Assembly (NCBI GenBank): GCA_934408585.1
Contig: CAKRVA010000001.1
Coordinates: 372,001 to 436,000 of the forward strand
DNA from: an uncultured Lachnospiraceae bacterium
GTDB taxonomy: Bacteria; Bacillota; Clostridia; Lachnospirales; Lachnospiraceae
Reading direction: 5' to 3'
Length of the DNA stretch: 64,000 nt
Made by a program: the position numbers and the translations under genes. The notes beneath the pieces were generated by a model that was not told where the DNA came from, did no database searches, and saw only the letters and a list, made by a program, of their open reading frames with translations. Shown one piece after another: positions 42,750 to 50,510 of this stretch (its first letter is position 1; every line of letters begins with the position of its first letter).

Positions 42750-43973
42750 TCACTGTTCCAGAATTCCCGTATAGTTATGAAGGATATCATCCGGCTGTAT
42801 CGCATTTGATACCATCGATATTTCTAATTTATAAGTAGTTTCTTCATCCCCCACATTACCATCTATCGGTGTATATCTGTCCAAATAAACATTCTTTTTC
42901 TTTTCTGTCGTGATAATCAATGTCACATATTCATCCGTTGTCTGCAGCTTATAGTAAATAGCTTCACCGGGGAACGAAGCTTTTGCTCTGGTTACCATAT
43001 CCGCAAAGTTATAATATTCTGACTGTTCCCCCAATGGTTTTACTTCACCCTCAACGGCAGACTGAAATTCTTCCATGACTTTCATCATTCTTGCTTCGCT
43101 CTTCCTGTTATCCGCAACCGCTCCAAGATTGACAATTAGCACATTAATCAGAATAATCGCACCCAGAATCAGTACACTCATCCTCACAGCCAAAATAATA
43201 TCACGTTTCTTTTCCTTCTGCTCATCCTCTGTCAAATACATACCGGCAAACTGCTGTGCAAAAATATCGGGATGTGCATTCCCATAAGCAATAAAAGCAT
43301 CCGTCGTATCATACCCGGGATACATTCGGTAAATATCATAATTTGAGCAGAATTTTTCCATCCTATAATAAAACGGACGATACCATCCCGTATAACTTCT
43401 TCTCCTTATAAAGAAAACAGCAAGTCCAACCACAATAATCGCGAAAAAACCTGTCATCATAATCGCATCATAAAGGCCTTCGATGTGGGACGCATCCTTC
43501 TCCGGAAGTACTGTTATCAAACTATAGCAATTGCTATCTTCCTCTTTAGACCAATATGTATTAAGCCGGTTTCCATATGTATAACCTGTAGGATCAATAC
43601 CCAAATCCGTCAGATCATAGATAACATGTTCCTCTACATTCGGATCCTTTACAGATACCGTCCTGCCATCTTCCTGAACAACGGCGGTTACCGCCCTCTT
43701 TCCCATTAACCGATAGCCGGTCACATTTTCAAAAGGATCCCATTTTATCATAATGTCAAGAAACCAGATAAGCGATAAAACAAAAGTTACTATTGCAAAT
43801 CGAATCAGGCTTTTCCCAGCATTATACTTTAGCGACTTCTCAAGCTTTTCTTTTTCTGCGTCCGGCACTCCGGGCATCGTAATATACCACGATGCGATTT
43901 TCTCACGCTTTAATTCATTTTCCTCTGCAAGTCTGGCATTAAGTGCAGTACCTGCAGCAGTTCCAAAACTCAT
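42750..43973 (-). CDS. Membrane protein of unknown function
   Basis: The 407-residue protein has an N-terminal cytoplasmic segment, a membrane helix at about 55-75, an extracytoplasmic region, a second helix at about 170-190, a basic-aromatic cytoplasmic stretch, a third helix at about 265-290 and a C-terminal extracytoplasmic domain of about 115 residues. No family is recognised. GAGGAG is 10 bases before the ATG. It is a single gene between the LacI-type gene and the KilA-N/XRE pair. Confidence 0.7.
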   Translation of the reverse strand: MSFGTAAGTALNARLAEENELKREKIASWYITMPGVPDAEKEKLEKSLKYNAGKSLIRFAIVTFVLSLIWFLDIMIKWDPFENVTGYRLMGKRAVTAVVQEDGRTVSVKDPNVEEHVIYDLTDLGIDPTGYTYGNRLNTYWSKEEDSNCYSLITVLPEKDASHIEGLYDAIMMTGFFAIIVVGLAVFFIRRRSYTGWYRPFYYRMEKFCSNYDIYRMYPGYDTTDAFIAYGNAHPDIFAQQFAGMYLTEDEQKEKKRDIILAVRMSVLILGAIILINVLIVNLGAVADNRKSEARMMKVMEEFQSAVEGEVKPLGEQSEYYNFADMVTRAKASFPGEAIYYKLQTTDEYVTLIITTEKKKNVYLDRYTPIDGNVGDEETTYKLEISMVSNAIQPDDILHNYTGILEQ

Positions 43974-44116
43974 TTGTATATTTCTCCTCTCATTTTTGCT
44001 CTTTGTTCAGGTAACTTAATAGCAAAACACTTTCATTTTTGTTTTCTGTGCATCCAGAGAATAGCCATCTATCTGCATGGTTGTATAAATATACTTTGAT
44101 TTATTCTTTCTTCAAT

Positions 44117-44974
44117 TTACATATCACCCCTGGAAAGTGCCGAAATCGCCGATAAATTGATACTGGCTAATGTATCTATCTGCCTGACTGCCAAATTTCT
44201 AAGCAATATAAGCCTTTCTGATTGAGTTTTCTCCTGCTCAATTAAAATAGCATTATAGCTTTCCATATTTGCCAATACCAATAACTGATTTAAATTCGCA
44301 TCATCACGCACATTTCCCTTTTTACCCGGATTATTATTTTTCCATTGCTTTGCAGTCTGACCAAATAAAGCAACGTTTAAAAGATCTGCTTCACTGGCAT
44401 ATGTATAAGCAATCTGTTCCGGTGTTAGCTCTGGTGGAATCAAATTTCCCTTCACCGCCTCCGTATGAATACGGTAGTTCACCTTTGATAAAGCTCTGTT
44501 CAAGTTCCAATCCAACGAAAGCCGACTATTTTCATCTTGTTTTAACCTGCGGTAATCTTTCATAATATACAGTTGAAATTCCGGAGAAATCCATGTAGCA
44601 AATGCCATAGCAATATCGCTATGTGCATAAGTTCCTCCACCATATCTGCCTGCTTTTGACACTATTCCAATAGCATTTGTCTGTTCAATCCATTTGGTCG
44701 GCGTCATAACAAACCTGTTTAAGCCCGCCTCACTTCTAACCGCCTCGAATTGCACACGGTTAAAATCCGGATTATGAAGTTCCTCCCAAACAGCCAAAAA
44801 CTCAACTGTATTTCTGTTTCGCATCCAGTTCTGAATGACAAATCTGGGATCACTATCATTTCTATATTTTGCAATATCTGTCAACGAAATATATTCATTT
44901 TCAAAATCTTTCGTGTAAATCCCAATATCAATTCCTTTTGCATGAATAATTTCCCTAACTATTTTATTTGCCAT
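44117..44974 (-). CDS. KilA-N domain protein
   Basis: The 285-residue protein starts with a KilA-N domain (about 20-135): ENEYISLTDIAKY, IQNWMRNRNTVEFL and GGGTYAHSDIAMAFATWISP are its typical elements. KilA-N is a DNA-binding fold found in phage antirepressors and in stand-alone bacterial genes. The C-terminal part (about 140-285) is a less characterised region seen in similar bacterial proteins. The gene follows an XRE-regulator gene with only two bases between, so the two form a regulated pair. It may be a phage remnant or a defence-type module. Confidence 0.85.
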   Translation of the reverse strand: MANKIVREIIHAKGIDIGIYTKDFENEYISLTDIAKYRNDSDPRFVIQNWMRNRNTVEFLAVWEELHNPDFNRVQFEAVRSEAGLNRFVMTPTKWIEQTNAIGIVSKAGRYGGGTYAHSDIAMAFATWISPEFQLYIMKDYRRLKQDENSRLSLDWNLNRALSKVNYRIHTEAVKGNLIPPELTPEQIAYTYASEADLLNVALFGQTAKQWKNNNPGKKGNVRDDANLNQLLVLANMESYNAILIEQEKTQSERLILLRNLAVRQIDTLASINLSAISALSRGDM

Positions 44975-44976
44975 CT

Positions 44977-45342
44977 TTATTCCTCCACCATATTCTCCAT
45001 CTTCTCCAACTTCTGCAATGCTTTCATATACGCCATCAATCTTTTATACTGCTCATCTCCAAGGCTATGAATCTGTTTTAAAAGCTTAATATCTGCCCTG
45101 GTGACTTCGTAGTCCACATCTTCATCATTATAGTCCGGATCAATTCCTTTTCCTGTCAAAAGCTGTTCAGACGTAATTTCCAATGCATCGCATATAGATA
45201 ACAGGCAGTCCGCTTTGGGATTTGTCTTTTTCTTCTTCCAGTCACTAATGTTACTTGTTGCAATCCCAGTCCTTCTTGAAAGTTCCAACTGGGTCATGTC
45301 CTTCTTTTTCATCATATAAAAAATTCTTTCACTGATAATCAT
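44977..45342 (-). CDS. XRE-family regulator
   Basis: The roughly 121-residue protein has a Cro/cI helix-turn-helix at about 5-60 (DMTQLELSRRTGIATSNISD) and a C-terminal Lys/Glu-rich helix. GGAGGAG precedes the ATG at 45342 by 5 bases; in-frame ATGs further upstream lack ribosome binding sites. It is transcribed from a strong promoter with a short palindrome at the start site and directly precedes the KilA-N gene, so autoregulation of the pair is likely. Confidence 0.85.
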   Translation of the reverse strand: MIISERIFYMMKKKDMTQLELSRRTGIATSNISDWKKKKTNPKADCLLSICDALEITSEQLLTGKGIDPDYNDEDVDYEVTRADIKLLKQIHSLGDEQYKRLMAYMKALQKLEKMENMVEE

Positions 45343-45390
45343 TTTCTCCTCCATCAGCACTTTCCACATCCGTATTTTCATATCTTTATT

Positions 45391-45433
45391 CCGTATTTAC
45401 GGTTATGATATCATGCAGTAGCTTTTATTTCAA
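45391..45433 (-). promoter_or_regulatory. Promoter of the XRE-KilA-N pair with palindromic element
   Basis: On the minus strand TTGAAA (45428-45433) and TATCAT (45405-45410) are 17 bases apart. CCGTAAATACGG (45391-45402), with CCGTA/TACGG arms, covers the expected start site near 45398 and is a fitting operator for the XRE protein. Confidence 0.65.
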
Positions 45434-45439
45434 TAGGTA

Positions 45440-45930
45440 GATACTCATAAAACAGTATCAACCAACAAACTGAAACAGGGTAGCTGTCATACAGGGTGCA
45501 ACGAAAAACGGGTAGGAAGTCTAACAGCTTCTTGCCCGTTCTTTAGTTCTTTATGTCCTGTGGAACGATAGAATGGTATTTTGCCGCCCCAGAGGGTTAT
45601 GTATTACCTACCTCGTTTTCTCACTCTGCAAGCCGCATAAATCAAGGAAAAATCGCCCCTAGTGCGTAACATTCCATCATGGATAGAGAGTGCAAGCGGT
45701 TTATCCGATTGCGTTCTCTTGGCTTTGCTACCTGTTGCCGGTCAAACCGGAACTGCAAGACAGCTTTTATAAGCTGTGCTTTCAAGCAATCTTTAATATT
45801 ATTATTGATATGCCCCTGATATTCGGACAGATATTTCATGCTTCTGCTTTCTTCCCAAATCCCGGTATGCGTTGATTGCTTTATTGCGGAGAACTGTTTT
45901 GCAAAAGGCATAAAATCCATTTCTCTTACT
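45440..45930 (-). other. Mobile-element scar
   Basis: This stretch has no intact gene. It holds an AACGGG...CCCGTT hairpin with a T-rich end (45510-45545) and an open stretch on the minus strand (45642-45920, 92 codons, IRLHSLSMMECYALGA-like end) with a base composition unlike its neighbours. Parts resemble the debris left by conjugative elements, but no protein family can be named. It separates the KilA-N pair from the flavodoxin-DarTG genes. Confidence 0.35.
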
Positions 45931-45938
45931 GTTCCATT

Positions 45939-46469
45939 TCATTCACATTGTTCCTCCAAACACTTCAAAATAGGCTCAATATATTTCCTATCCGAAATAT
46001 CATAAGACGAAGATATGATTTTTATCATTTCTTCATCTTCCGCCGTCTTATCTTTCTTTGCCTTGAGTGATTTAATAAATATTTTCATCATTATTCTTGA
46101 TGGAGCAGACATTTTTTCATAGTTAAATCCGCCTGGACAATAGAACACATTTACTCTGTTTAATTCTGACTCACTGAAATTCTTTTTAAGTGCAGGTTCA
46201 ATTTCCGGATTATCTAACGGACTACCACCAACACAAAATGCAATCAGTTTTTTGTCCGTCCACTTATCTATATTGGTTTTGAACCAACTGAGTTTACTAA
46301 TACTTCCTGCACACGCCCAACCTCCAAATACGATTGCCCCATATACGGACAAATCTTTCTTCTTCGCTTCGGATAGTTCAAAGCAATCAGCGTCCGTTGC
46401 TTCTGCTATCCACTTGGCATAGCGTTTTGTAAATCCTGTCTGCGAATTATATATTACTGCTGTTCTCAT
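45939..46469 (-). CDS. Flavodoxin-domain protein
   Basis: The 176-residue protein has the flavodoxin FMN phosphate-binding loop at the start (YNSQTGFTKRYAKWI, 7-21) and the later flavodoxin elements FGGWACAGSISKLSWF and AFCVGGSP. It resembles flavodoxin-like oxidoreductases of the HemG/menaquinone-dependent protoporphyrinogen oxidase type found singly in Clostridia. The ATG overlaps the preceding small gene by 4 bases (ATGA). It is the last gene of the run that begins with darT, though a functional link is doubtful. Confidence 0.85.
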   Translation of the reverse strand: MRTAVIYNSQTGFTKRYAKWIAEATDADCFELSEAKKKDLSVYGAIVFGGWACAGSISKLSWFKTNIDKWTDKKLIAFCVGGSPLDNPEIEPALKKNFSESELNRVNVFYCPGGFNYEKMSAPSRIMMKIFIKSLKAKKDKTAEDEEMIKIISSSYDISDRKYIEPILKCLEEQCE

Positions 46470-46627
46470 TTATGTGTTCCCCTTTCTAATGCCACTTTCA
46501 AAAAAACATGATATTGTTTAAATTCTATGATTGAATTGACTTCTTCATCAAGCTTTCTTCCAACCTTGATACAGTCAGGCTCATAGAATATAACCTTGTC
46601 AAAGAGCTTCTTTAATACATCATGCAT
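46466..46627 (-). CDS. 53-residue hypothetical protein
   Basis: The frame from ATG 46627 (MHDVLKKLFDKVIFYEPDCI...) has GAGGAG about 9 bases upstream and ends in a 4-base overlap with the flavodoxin gene. The frame is open up to 46735, overlapping the end of darG by 38 bases, but no good start lies there. The product has no recognised domain. The gene may be a small link in the darTG-flavodoxin transcript or a truncated remnant. Confidence 0.45.
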   Translation of the reverse strand: MHDVLKKLFDKVIFYEPDCIKVGRKLDEEVNSIIEFKQYHVFLKVALERGTHK

Positions 46628-46697
46628 GACTCCTCTCTCCTCAATTTTTATCACAAGCAAGGGTGAATCAATGCTTACAGACTTTGAAATAATTACA

Positions 46698-47732
46698 TCA
46701 TTTCCACATATTTGCATAAATCTCGTAATTTCCACAAATATCTTTTGTAACTATGTTTGTTTCAACTAGATAATTTATACACTCTTTTATATAACTTTTA
46801 GAAAATCTTTTTGCTTTGTCCTCCGACCATTCCTTAAAACACTTAACAATATCATCTTCGGAAATTGGATTATTCTTTTGAACAATAAACAGAACAGTGG
46901 CAACTCCCTCCAATTTTTTGTCTGTTGCAATTTGATTAACGTAAGATGTTGCTTTATCAATTGCTGGAAGTAATTTTGCTAGTTTTTCCTCTGTCTTTTT
47001 ACTACATATTACATTATATACTTTGTCGTATGTGTCGCGTGAATTAGTTAAACCATAATATTTTTGATACTCATTCAGAGATTTTGCAACAATGTCTATT
47101 GAATGTGCATATGGTCCATACTTCCATTTATCAAACTTAAAATACTCTTCATCTAAAAAATAGTTTGTAAAATAACCAGCTTTTTGTAATCTTAACGAAT
47201 TAAACTTTTTTAAATGCAATCGTATTTGCAATAATACCAGTCCTGAAACACTTATATCCGGTGCTTGCTTAGGTATAGCTTTATAAGAAATAGATGGTTC
47301 ATATACTAAAAAAGTATATCCCTCCTCAAAGCTTTGCAATTTATCAATAATAATCCGTTTTACAATATTCCAATCAAGACCACCATTCCCACATCCTAAT
47401 GGTGGAATTGCAATTACTTTAGGTTTGTATTCTGCAATAAATTTAACAAGCATATCCAAACCTTTTTCAATGTAATCTATCTTAGATTTTTCTCTCCATT
47501 TATCTTTAGTCGGAAAATTTACTATCCATATACCGTCTTCTTTATAATAATGAATAGTACCTATCCTAAGCTTTCCTGTTTTACATGCTTTAACATAATC
47601 CAGATTATTTTGCGGAAAACGTAACTTAAACTGATACGCAATCCCCTTTCCCATAAATCCTTCACAATTAACCGTATTTATAAGACAATCTGCACCAGAA
47701 TCAAAAATATTGCCTGTAACAAATTCTATCAT
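46698..47732 (-). CDS. darG: DarG-type antitoxin: macro-domain ADP-ribosylglycohydrolase
   Basis: The 344-residue protein has an N-terminal macro domain (about 1-155) with the ligand-loop residues Asn22 and MGKG (27-30), NFPTKDKWRE and PLGCGNGGLDW, as in DarG. The C-terminal part (about 165-344) carries LQKAGYFTNYFL and KWKYGPYAHSIDIV, the toxin-binding region typical of DarG. DarG removes ADP-ribose from DNA bases and also binds and blocks DarT. AAAGGAGG precedes the ATG. It lies 24 bases downstream of the darT gene. The pair is therefore a complete DarTG module by motif content. Confidence 0.9.
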   Translation of the reverse strand: MIEFVTGNIFDSGADCLINTVNCEGFMGKGIAYQFKLRFPQNNLDYVKACKTGKLRIGTIHYYKEDGIWIVNFPTKDKWREKSKIDYIEKGLDMLVKFIAEYKPKVIAIPPLGCGNGGLDWNIVKRIIIDKLQSFEEGYTFLVYEPSISYKAIPKQAPDISVSGLVLLQIRLHLKKFNSLRLQKAGYFTNYFLDEEYFKFDKWKYGPYAHSIDIVAKSLNEYQKYYGLTNSRDTYDKVYNVICSKKTEEKLAKLLPAIDKATSYVNQIATDKKLEGVATVLFIVQKNNPISEDDIVKCFKEWSEDKAKRFSKSYIKECINYLVETNIVTKDICGNYEIYANMWK

Positions 47733-47756
47733 GGCAACCTCCTTTCTTCTTGAATT

Positions 47757-48356
47757 TTAAACATTAAACCAAACTTCTTGAATGTATATATTGGGTGGCG
47801 GAAAATCAACTCCATTATCATTCAAAATTCTAATCACTTTATCTCTTACTATATCGGACTTTACATACATACAATAAAATTCATTAATATATATCGTCTT
47901 CTCGGTAAGGCACTCCGCCATTTTTACCTGTTTTGCATATCCATCGAGTCTATTCTTTTCTTGCAAAGTTTCCCAGTCAATTTTCTCAAATCCTTCATCA
48001 TAATTATACAACTGACACTCGCTAACCGAAAGTGGATGTTTAGGTAAAATTTTATAATTATCAAGTTGCGCTTTTCCTCTAGTAATACAAAGGTATATCA
48101 TATCCTCATTTTGATATTTATGCTTTACCACAACATCAAATGCTGAATATGGATGAAAATGAAATGGAGTATAAATATCCAAACCAAGTTCCTGCCTTTT
48201 TGATATTATTTGTGCATCCGCAATATCTCCAAATCCAAGTCTCTGCTCTATTACTTTTCTTCTTGGTAGCATTCCATGGTCAATAATTGATTTCAAATTA
48301 CTCAGTTTTGTTAAATGATACAATAAATTTTGATTTTTTACTGTTTCAATCCCCAC
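47757..48356 (-). CDS. darT: DarT-type DNA ADP-ribosyltransferase toxin
   Basis: The 199-residue protein matches DarT (DUF4433): YHLTKLSNLKSIIDHGML (13-30) with the NAD-binding His14, TPFHFHPYSAFDVV (64-76) and the catalytic Glu148 in KMAECLTEK. DarT attaches ADP-ribose to thymidine or guanosine bases of DNA and stops replication; DarTG systems have been shown to defend against phage. The GTG at 48356 has GAAGGAGG 7 bases upstream. The gene starts 14 bases after the rRNA methyltransferase gene on the same strand and so may be partly cotranscribed with it. Subtype (DarT1 or DarT2) cannot be set safely by eye. Confidence 0.88.
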   Translation of the reverse strand: MGIETVKNQNLLYHLTKLSNLKSIIDHGMLPRRKVIEQRLGFGDIADAQIISKRQELGLDIYTPFHFHPYSAFDVVVKHKYQNEDMIYLCITRGKAQLDNYKILPKHPLSVSECQLYNYDEGFEKIDWETLQEKNRLDGYAKQVKMAECLTEKTIYINEFYCMYVKSDIVRDKVIRILNDNGVDFPPPNIYIQEVWFNV

Positions 48357-48370
48357 TAATATACCTCCTT

Positions 48371-50020
48371 CTATATTACCTTAAAATACCTCAATGCATC
48401 CTTAATATACTCCACCTTTTCCTGCGGACACTGCTTTACCTCAGGATTCTCTTTCTTAGACTTATTGTAGTTCTCACCCATGTCCAGACCACACATCCGC
48501 TTTACCTGTGCAATATAAGAAGTATGCACATTCACACCATACTTGTCTTTCACATATTCCTTAATCTTTGAATAAGTAGCCTTTTCTTGTGGTGTATAAT
48601 TACTCTCTTCATCAGGCTCCATTGTAAGCTCAATCTTAGGTGTATCTTTTTTGAGGGATAAATTGACAACCGTCTCCACATTCGCTGTCCAGGGGAACTG
48701 ATCCACTGCCACTGCCTTTTCTACATGGTATCCATTCGCAAGGAAAACCTCCAGGTCGCGTACAAGGCTTGTTGGTTTGCAGGAAATATACACCAGCTTC
48801 GGGATTCCATAAGCAATGATTTTCGTTAATGCCTTGGGATGTATTCCATCGCGCGGTGGGTCAAGGATAATCATATCGGGTTTATCTGTAATATCATCCA
48901 ATACCTTTAATACATCACCCGCAATAAATTCGCAGTTATGTAAACCATTTAGTTCTGCGTTTATCTTTGCAGCCTCTACCGCTTCTTCCACAATCTCAAC
49001 ACCGATTACCTTCCGGGCAACAGGTGCCATCAGCTGTGCAATCGTTCCGGTTCCGCTGTATAAGTCAAAGACAACATTTCCGTCCCCCTCAAGATTCCCC
49101 ACATATTCTCTTGCAGTTTCATAAAGCACTTCTGCACCAAGGGAATTTGTCTGGAAAAAGGAAAAAGTAGAAATTTTGAATTTCAATCCCAGCAGCTCTT
49201 CCTCAATATATTCACGACCATATAATACCCGTGTTTCGTCACTCTGTACAACATCTGCCACAGAATCATTTATAATATGTAATACACCTGTTATTTTACC
49301 GGCTAAATCAAGATTTAATAACTTGTCTTTCCATTCCTGAACGGTTTTGTCATGCTCAGGCTTTTCTGAGGTTGTAACAAGTGCAACAAGAATCTCTCCT
49401 GTTTTCTTTGCCTTGCGCACCAAAAGATGACGTAGGAATCCTTCATGTCGTAAACGATGATAAAAACTGCAACCCGAAAAATGCTCCCTCGTTAATGTCA
49501 GGATTTTACGATAATCTTCATCTACAATCTTACAATTTTCTACGGATACAATATCATAAAAGCTTCCTCTTTTATGCATTCCAAGAGAAAGAGGTCCATC
49601 CTTATATTCATTGCCAAATGAGAATTCCATCTTATTCCGGTACTCATATGGCTCCGGACTTCCTTTTATTCCCTGGAACTCCCAGCTTTCCTCCTGCTGA
49701 TTAAGAACACTGTCCAATAATTTTTTTACCTGCTGTTCTTTTATTTCAAGCTGTTTCTCATAGGGAAGAGAAATATAAGTGCAGCCACCGCACTGTCCAA
49801 AATGAGGACAGGGACTGTCGCATTCCATAGGAGAATGTTCTTCCAGTGTCAGCATTCTCCCCTCCGCCTTATTGTTACGCTTCTTTTGTATGACAAGTGT
49901 TATTTTTTGTCCCGGAAGTACATTTTTAACAATACATGTTCCTTCCTGCGTAGTTACTACCCCTTTATTCGGGAAGTCTACCCGTTCTACAACACCCGAT
50001 AATACTTGTCCTTTTTTCAT
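48371..50020 (-). CDS. RlmD/RumA-type 23S rRNA (uracil-5-)-methyltransferase with extra C-terminal domain
   Basis: The 549-residue protein has an N-terminal TRAM domain (about 1-60), an iron-sulfur Cys set (Cys67, Cys71, Cys77, Cys80) and the m5U methyltransferase core with FFQTNSLGAEVLY, DLYSGTGTIA, LDPPRDG and the catalytic ISC Cys. About 80 extra residues at the C-terminus (YNKSKKEN, QCPQEKVEYIKDALRYF) form a small domain seen behind varied enzymes in Clostridia. It methylates C5 of a uridine in 23S rRNA, or possibly tRNA. The DarTG genes follow it closely. Confidence 0.9.
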   Translation of the reverse strand: MKKGQVLSGVVERVDFPNKGVVTTQEGTCIVKNVLPGQKITLVIQKKRNNKAEGRMLTLEEHSPMECDSPCPHFGQCGGCTYISLPYEKQLEIKEQQVKKLLDSVLNQQEESWEFQGIKGSPEPYEYRNKMEFSFGNEYKDGPLSLGMHKRGSFYDIVSVENCKIVDEDYRKILTLTREHFSGCSFYHRLRHEGFLRHLLVRKAKKTGEILVALVTTSEKPEHDKTVQEWKDKLLNLDLAGKITGVLHIINDSVADVVQSDETRVLYGREYIEEELLGLKFKISTFSFFQTNSLGAEVLYETAREYVGNLEGDGNVVFDLYSGTGTIAQLMAPVARKVIGVEIVEEAVEAAKINAELNGLHNCEFIAGDVLKVLDDITDKPDMIILDPPRDGIHPKALTKIIAYGIPKLVYISCKPTSLVRDLEVFLANGYHVEKAVAVDQFPWTANVETVVNLSLKKDTPKIELTMEPDEESNYTPQEKATYSKIKEYVKDKYGVNVHTSYIAQVKRMCGLDMGENYNKSKKENPEVKQCPQEKVEYIKDALRYFKVI

Positions 50021-50050
50021 GGTTTACTCCTTTATATGATGCTTTGACCG

Positions 50051-50082
50051 AAAAAAACAGGATGTGCACCTGCACATCCTGT
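50051..50082 (-). terminator. Terminator after the 50106 gene
   Basis: ACAGGATGTGCA (50057-50068) and TGCACATCCTGT (50071-50082) form a 12-bp stem with a two-base loop, and seven T follow on the minus strand. Confidence 0.9.
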
Positions 50083-50105
50083 CATTTGATACACCATATC
50101 TTTCT

Positions 50106-50414
50106 TTATTCTTCTTTTTCATCATCTACAAAATGGGAATCCTCGTCATCATCCTCATCTTCAAAGAAATCATCCTCAAATTCATCGTCTAAATCATCAT
50201 CAAAGTCTTCCATATAATCCGGAATCACAAAACGATATACGGCATATGCAATTGCTGCTACCGCAGCTATAATTCCAATGATTGCAAAAATGCACAAAAG
50301 TACATTTTTCTTTTCCTTCTTTTCTTCTACTTCTTCCTTATGATTAAGTAAATCTTTTAATTCTCTGATATCATGCTGTTTTGCAAAATTAACCCATTCT
50401 TCCACTTTATTCAT
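50106..50414 (-). CDS. Small single-span membrane protein with acidic tail
   Basis: The 102-residue product (from MNKVEEWVNFAKQHDIREL) has a charged N-terminal helix with a Glu/Lys-rich stretch, one membrane segment (about 38-60) and a tail of some 35 residues made mostly of Asp and Glu. A similar build occurs in small Firmicutes proteins annotated only as hypothetical. The start at 50414 is chosen over an upstream ATG at 50447 because the product then begins directly with the helix; the ribosome binding site of neither is ideal. Confidence 0.6.
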   Translation of the reverse strand: MNKVEEWVNFAKQHDIRELKDLLNHKEEVEEKKEKKNVLLCIFAIIGIIAAVAAIAYAVYRFVIPDYMEDFDDDLDDEFEDDFFEDEDDDEDSHFVDDEKEE

Positions 50415-50510
50415 ATCCTCACCATATCCTTTCGTAAAGATTTTCAAGTTATAGTATAACCTTCTTTTTATTTAATATAACATTTCTAACAAAAATTAAC
50501 AATATGATTT

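Noticed and set aside
45642..45920. 92-codon frame as an intact gene
   Set aside because: It has no convincing ribosome binding site or domain, and the region looks like a mobile-element scar.
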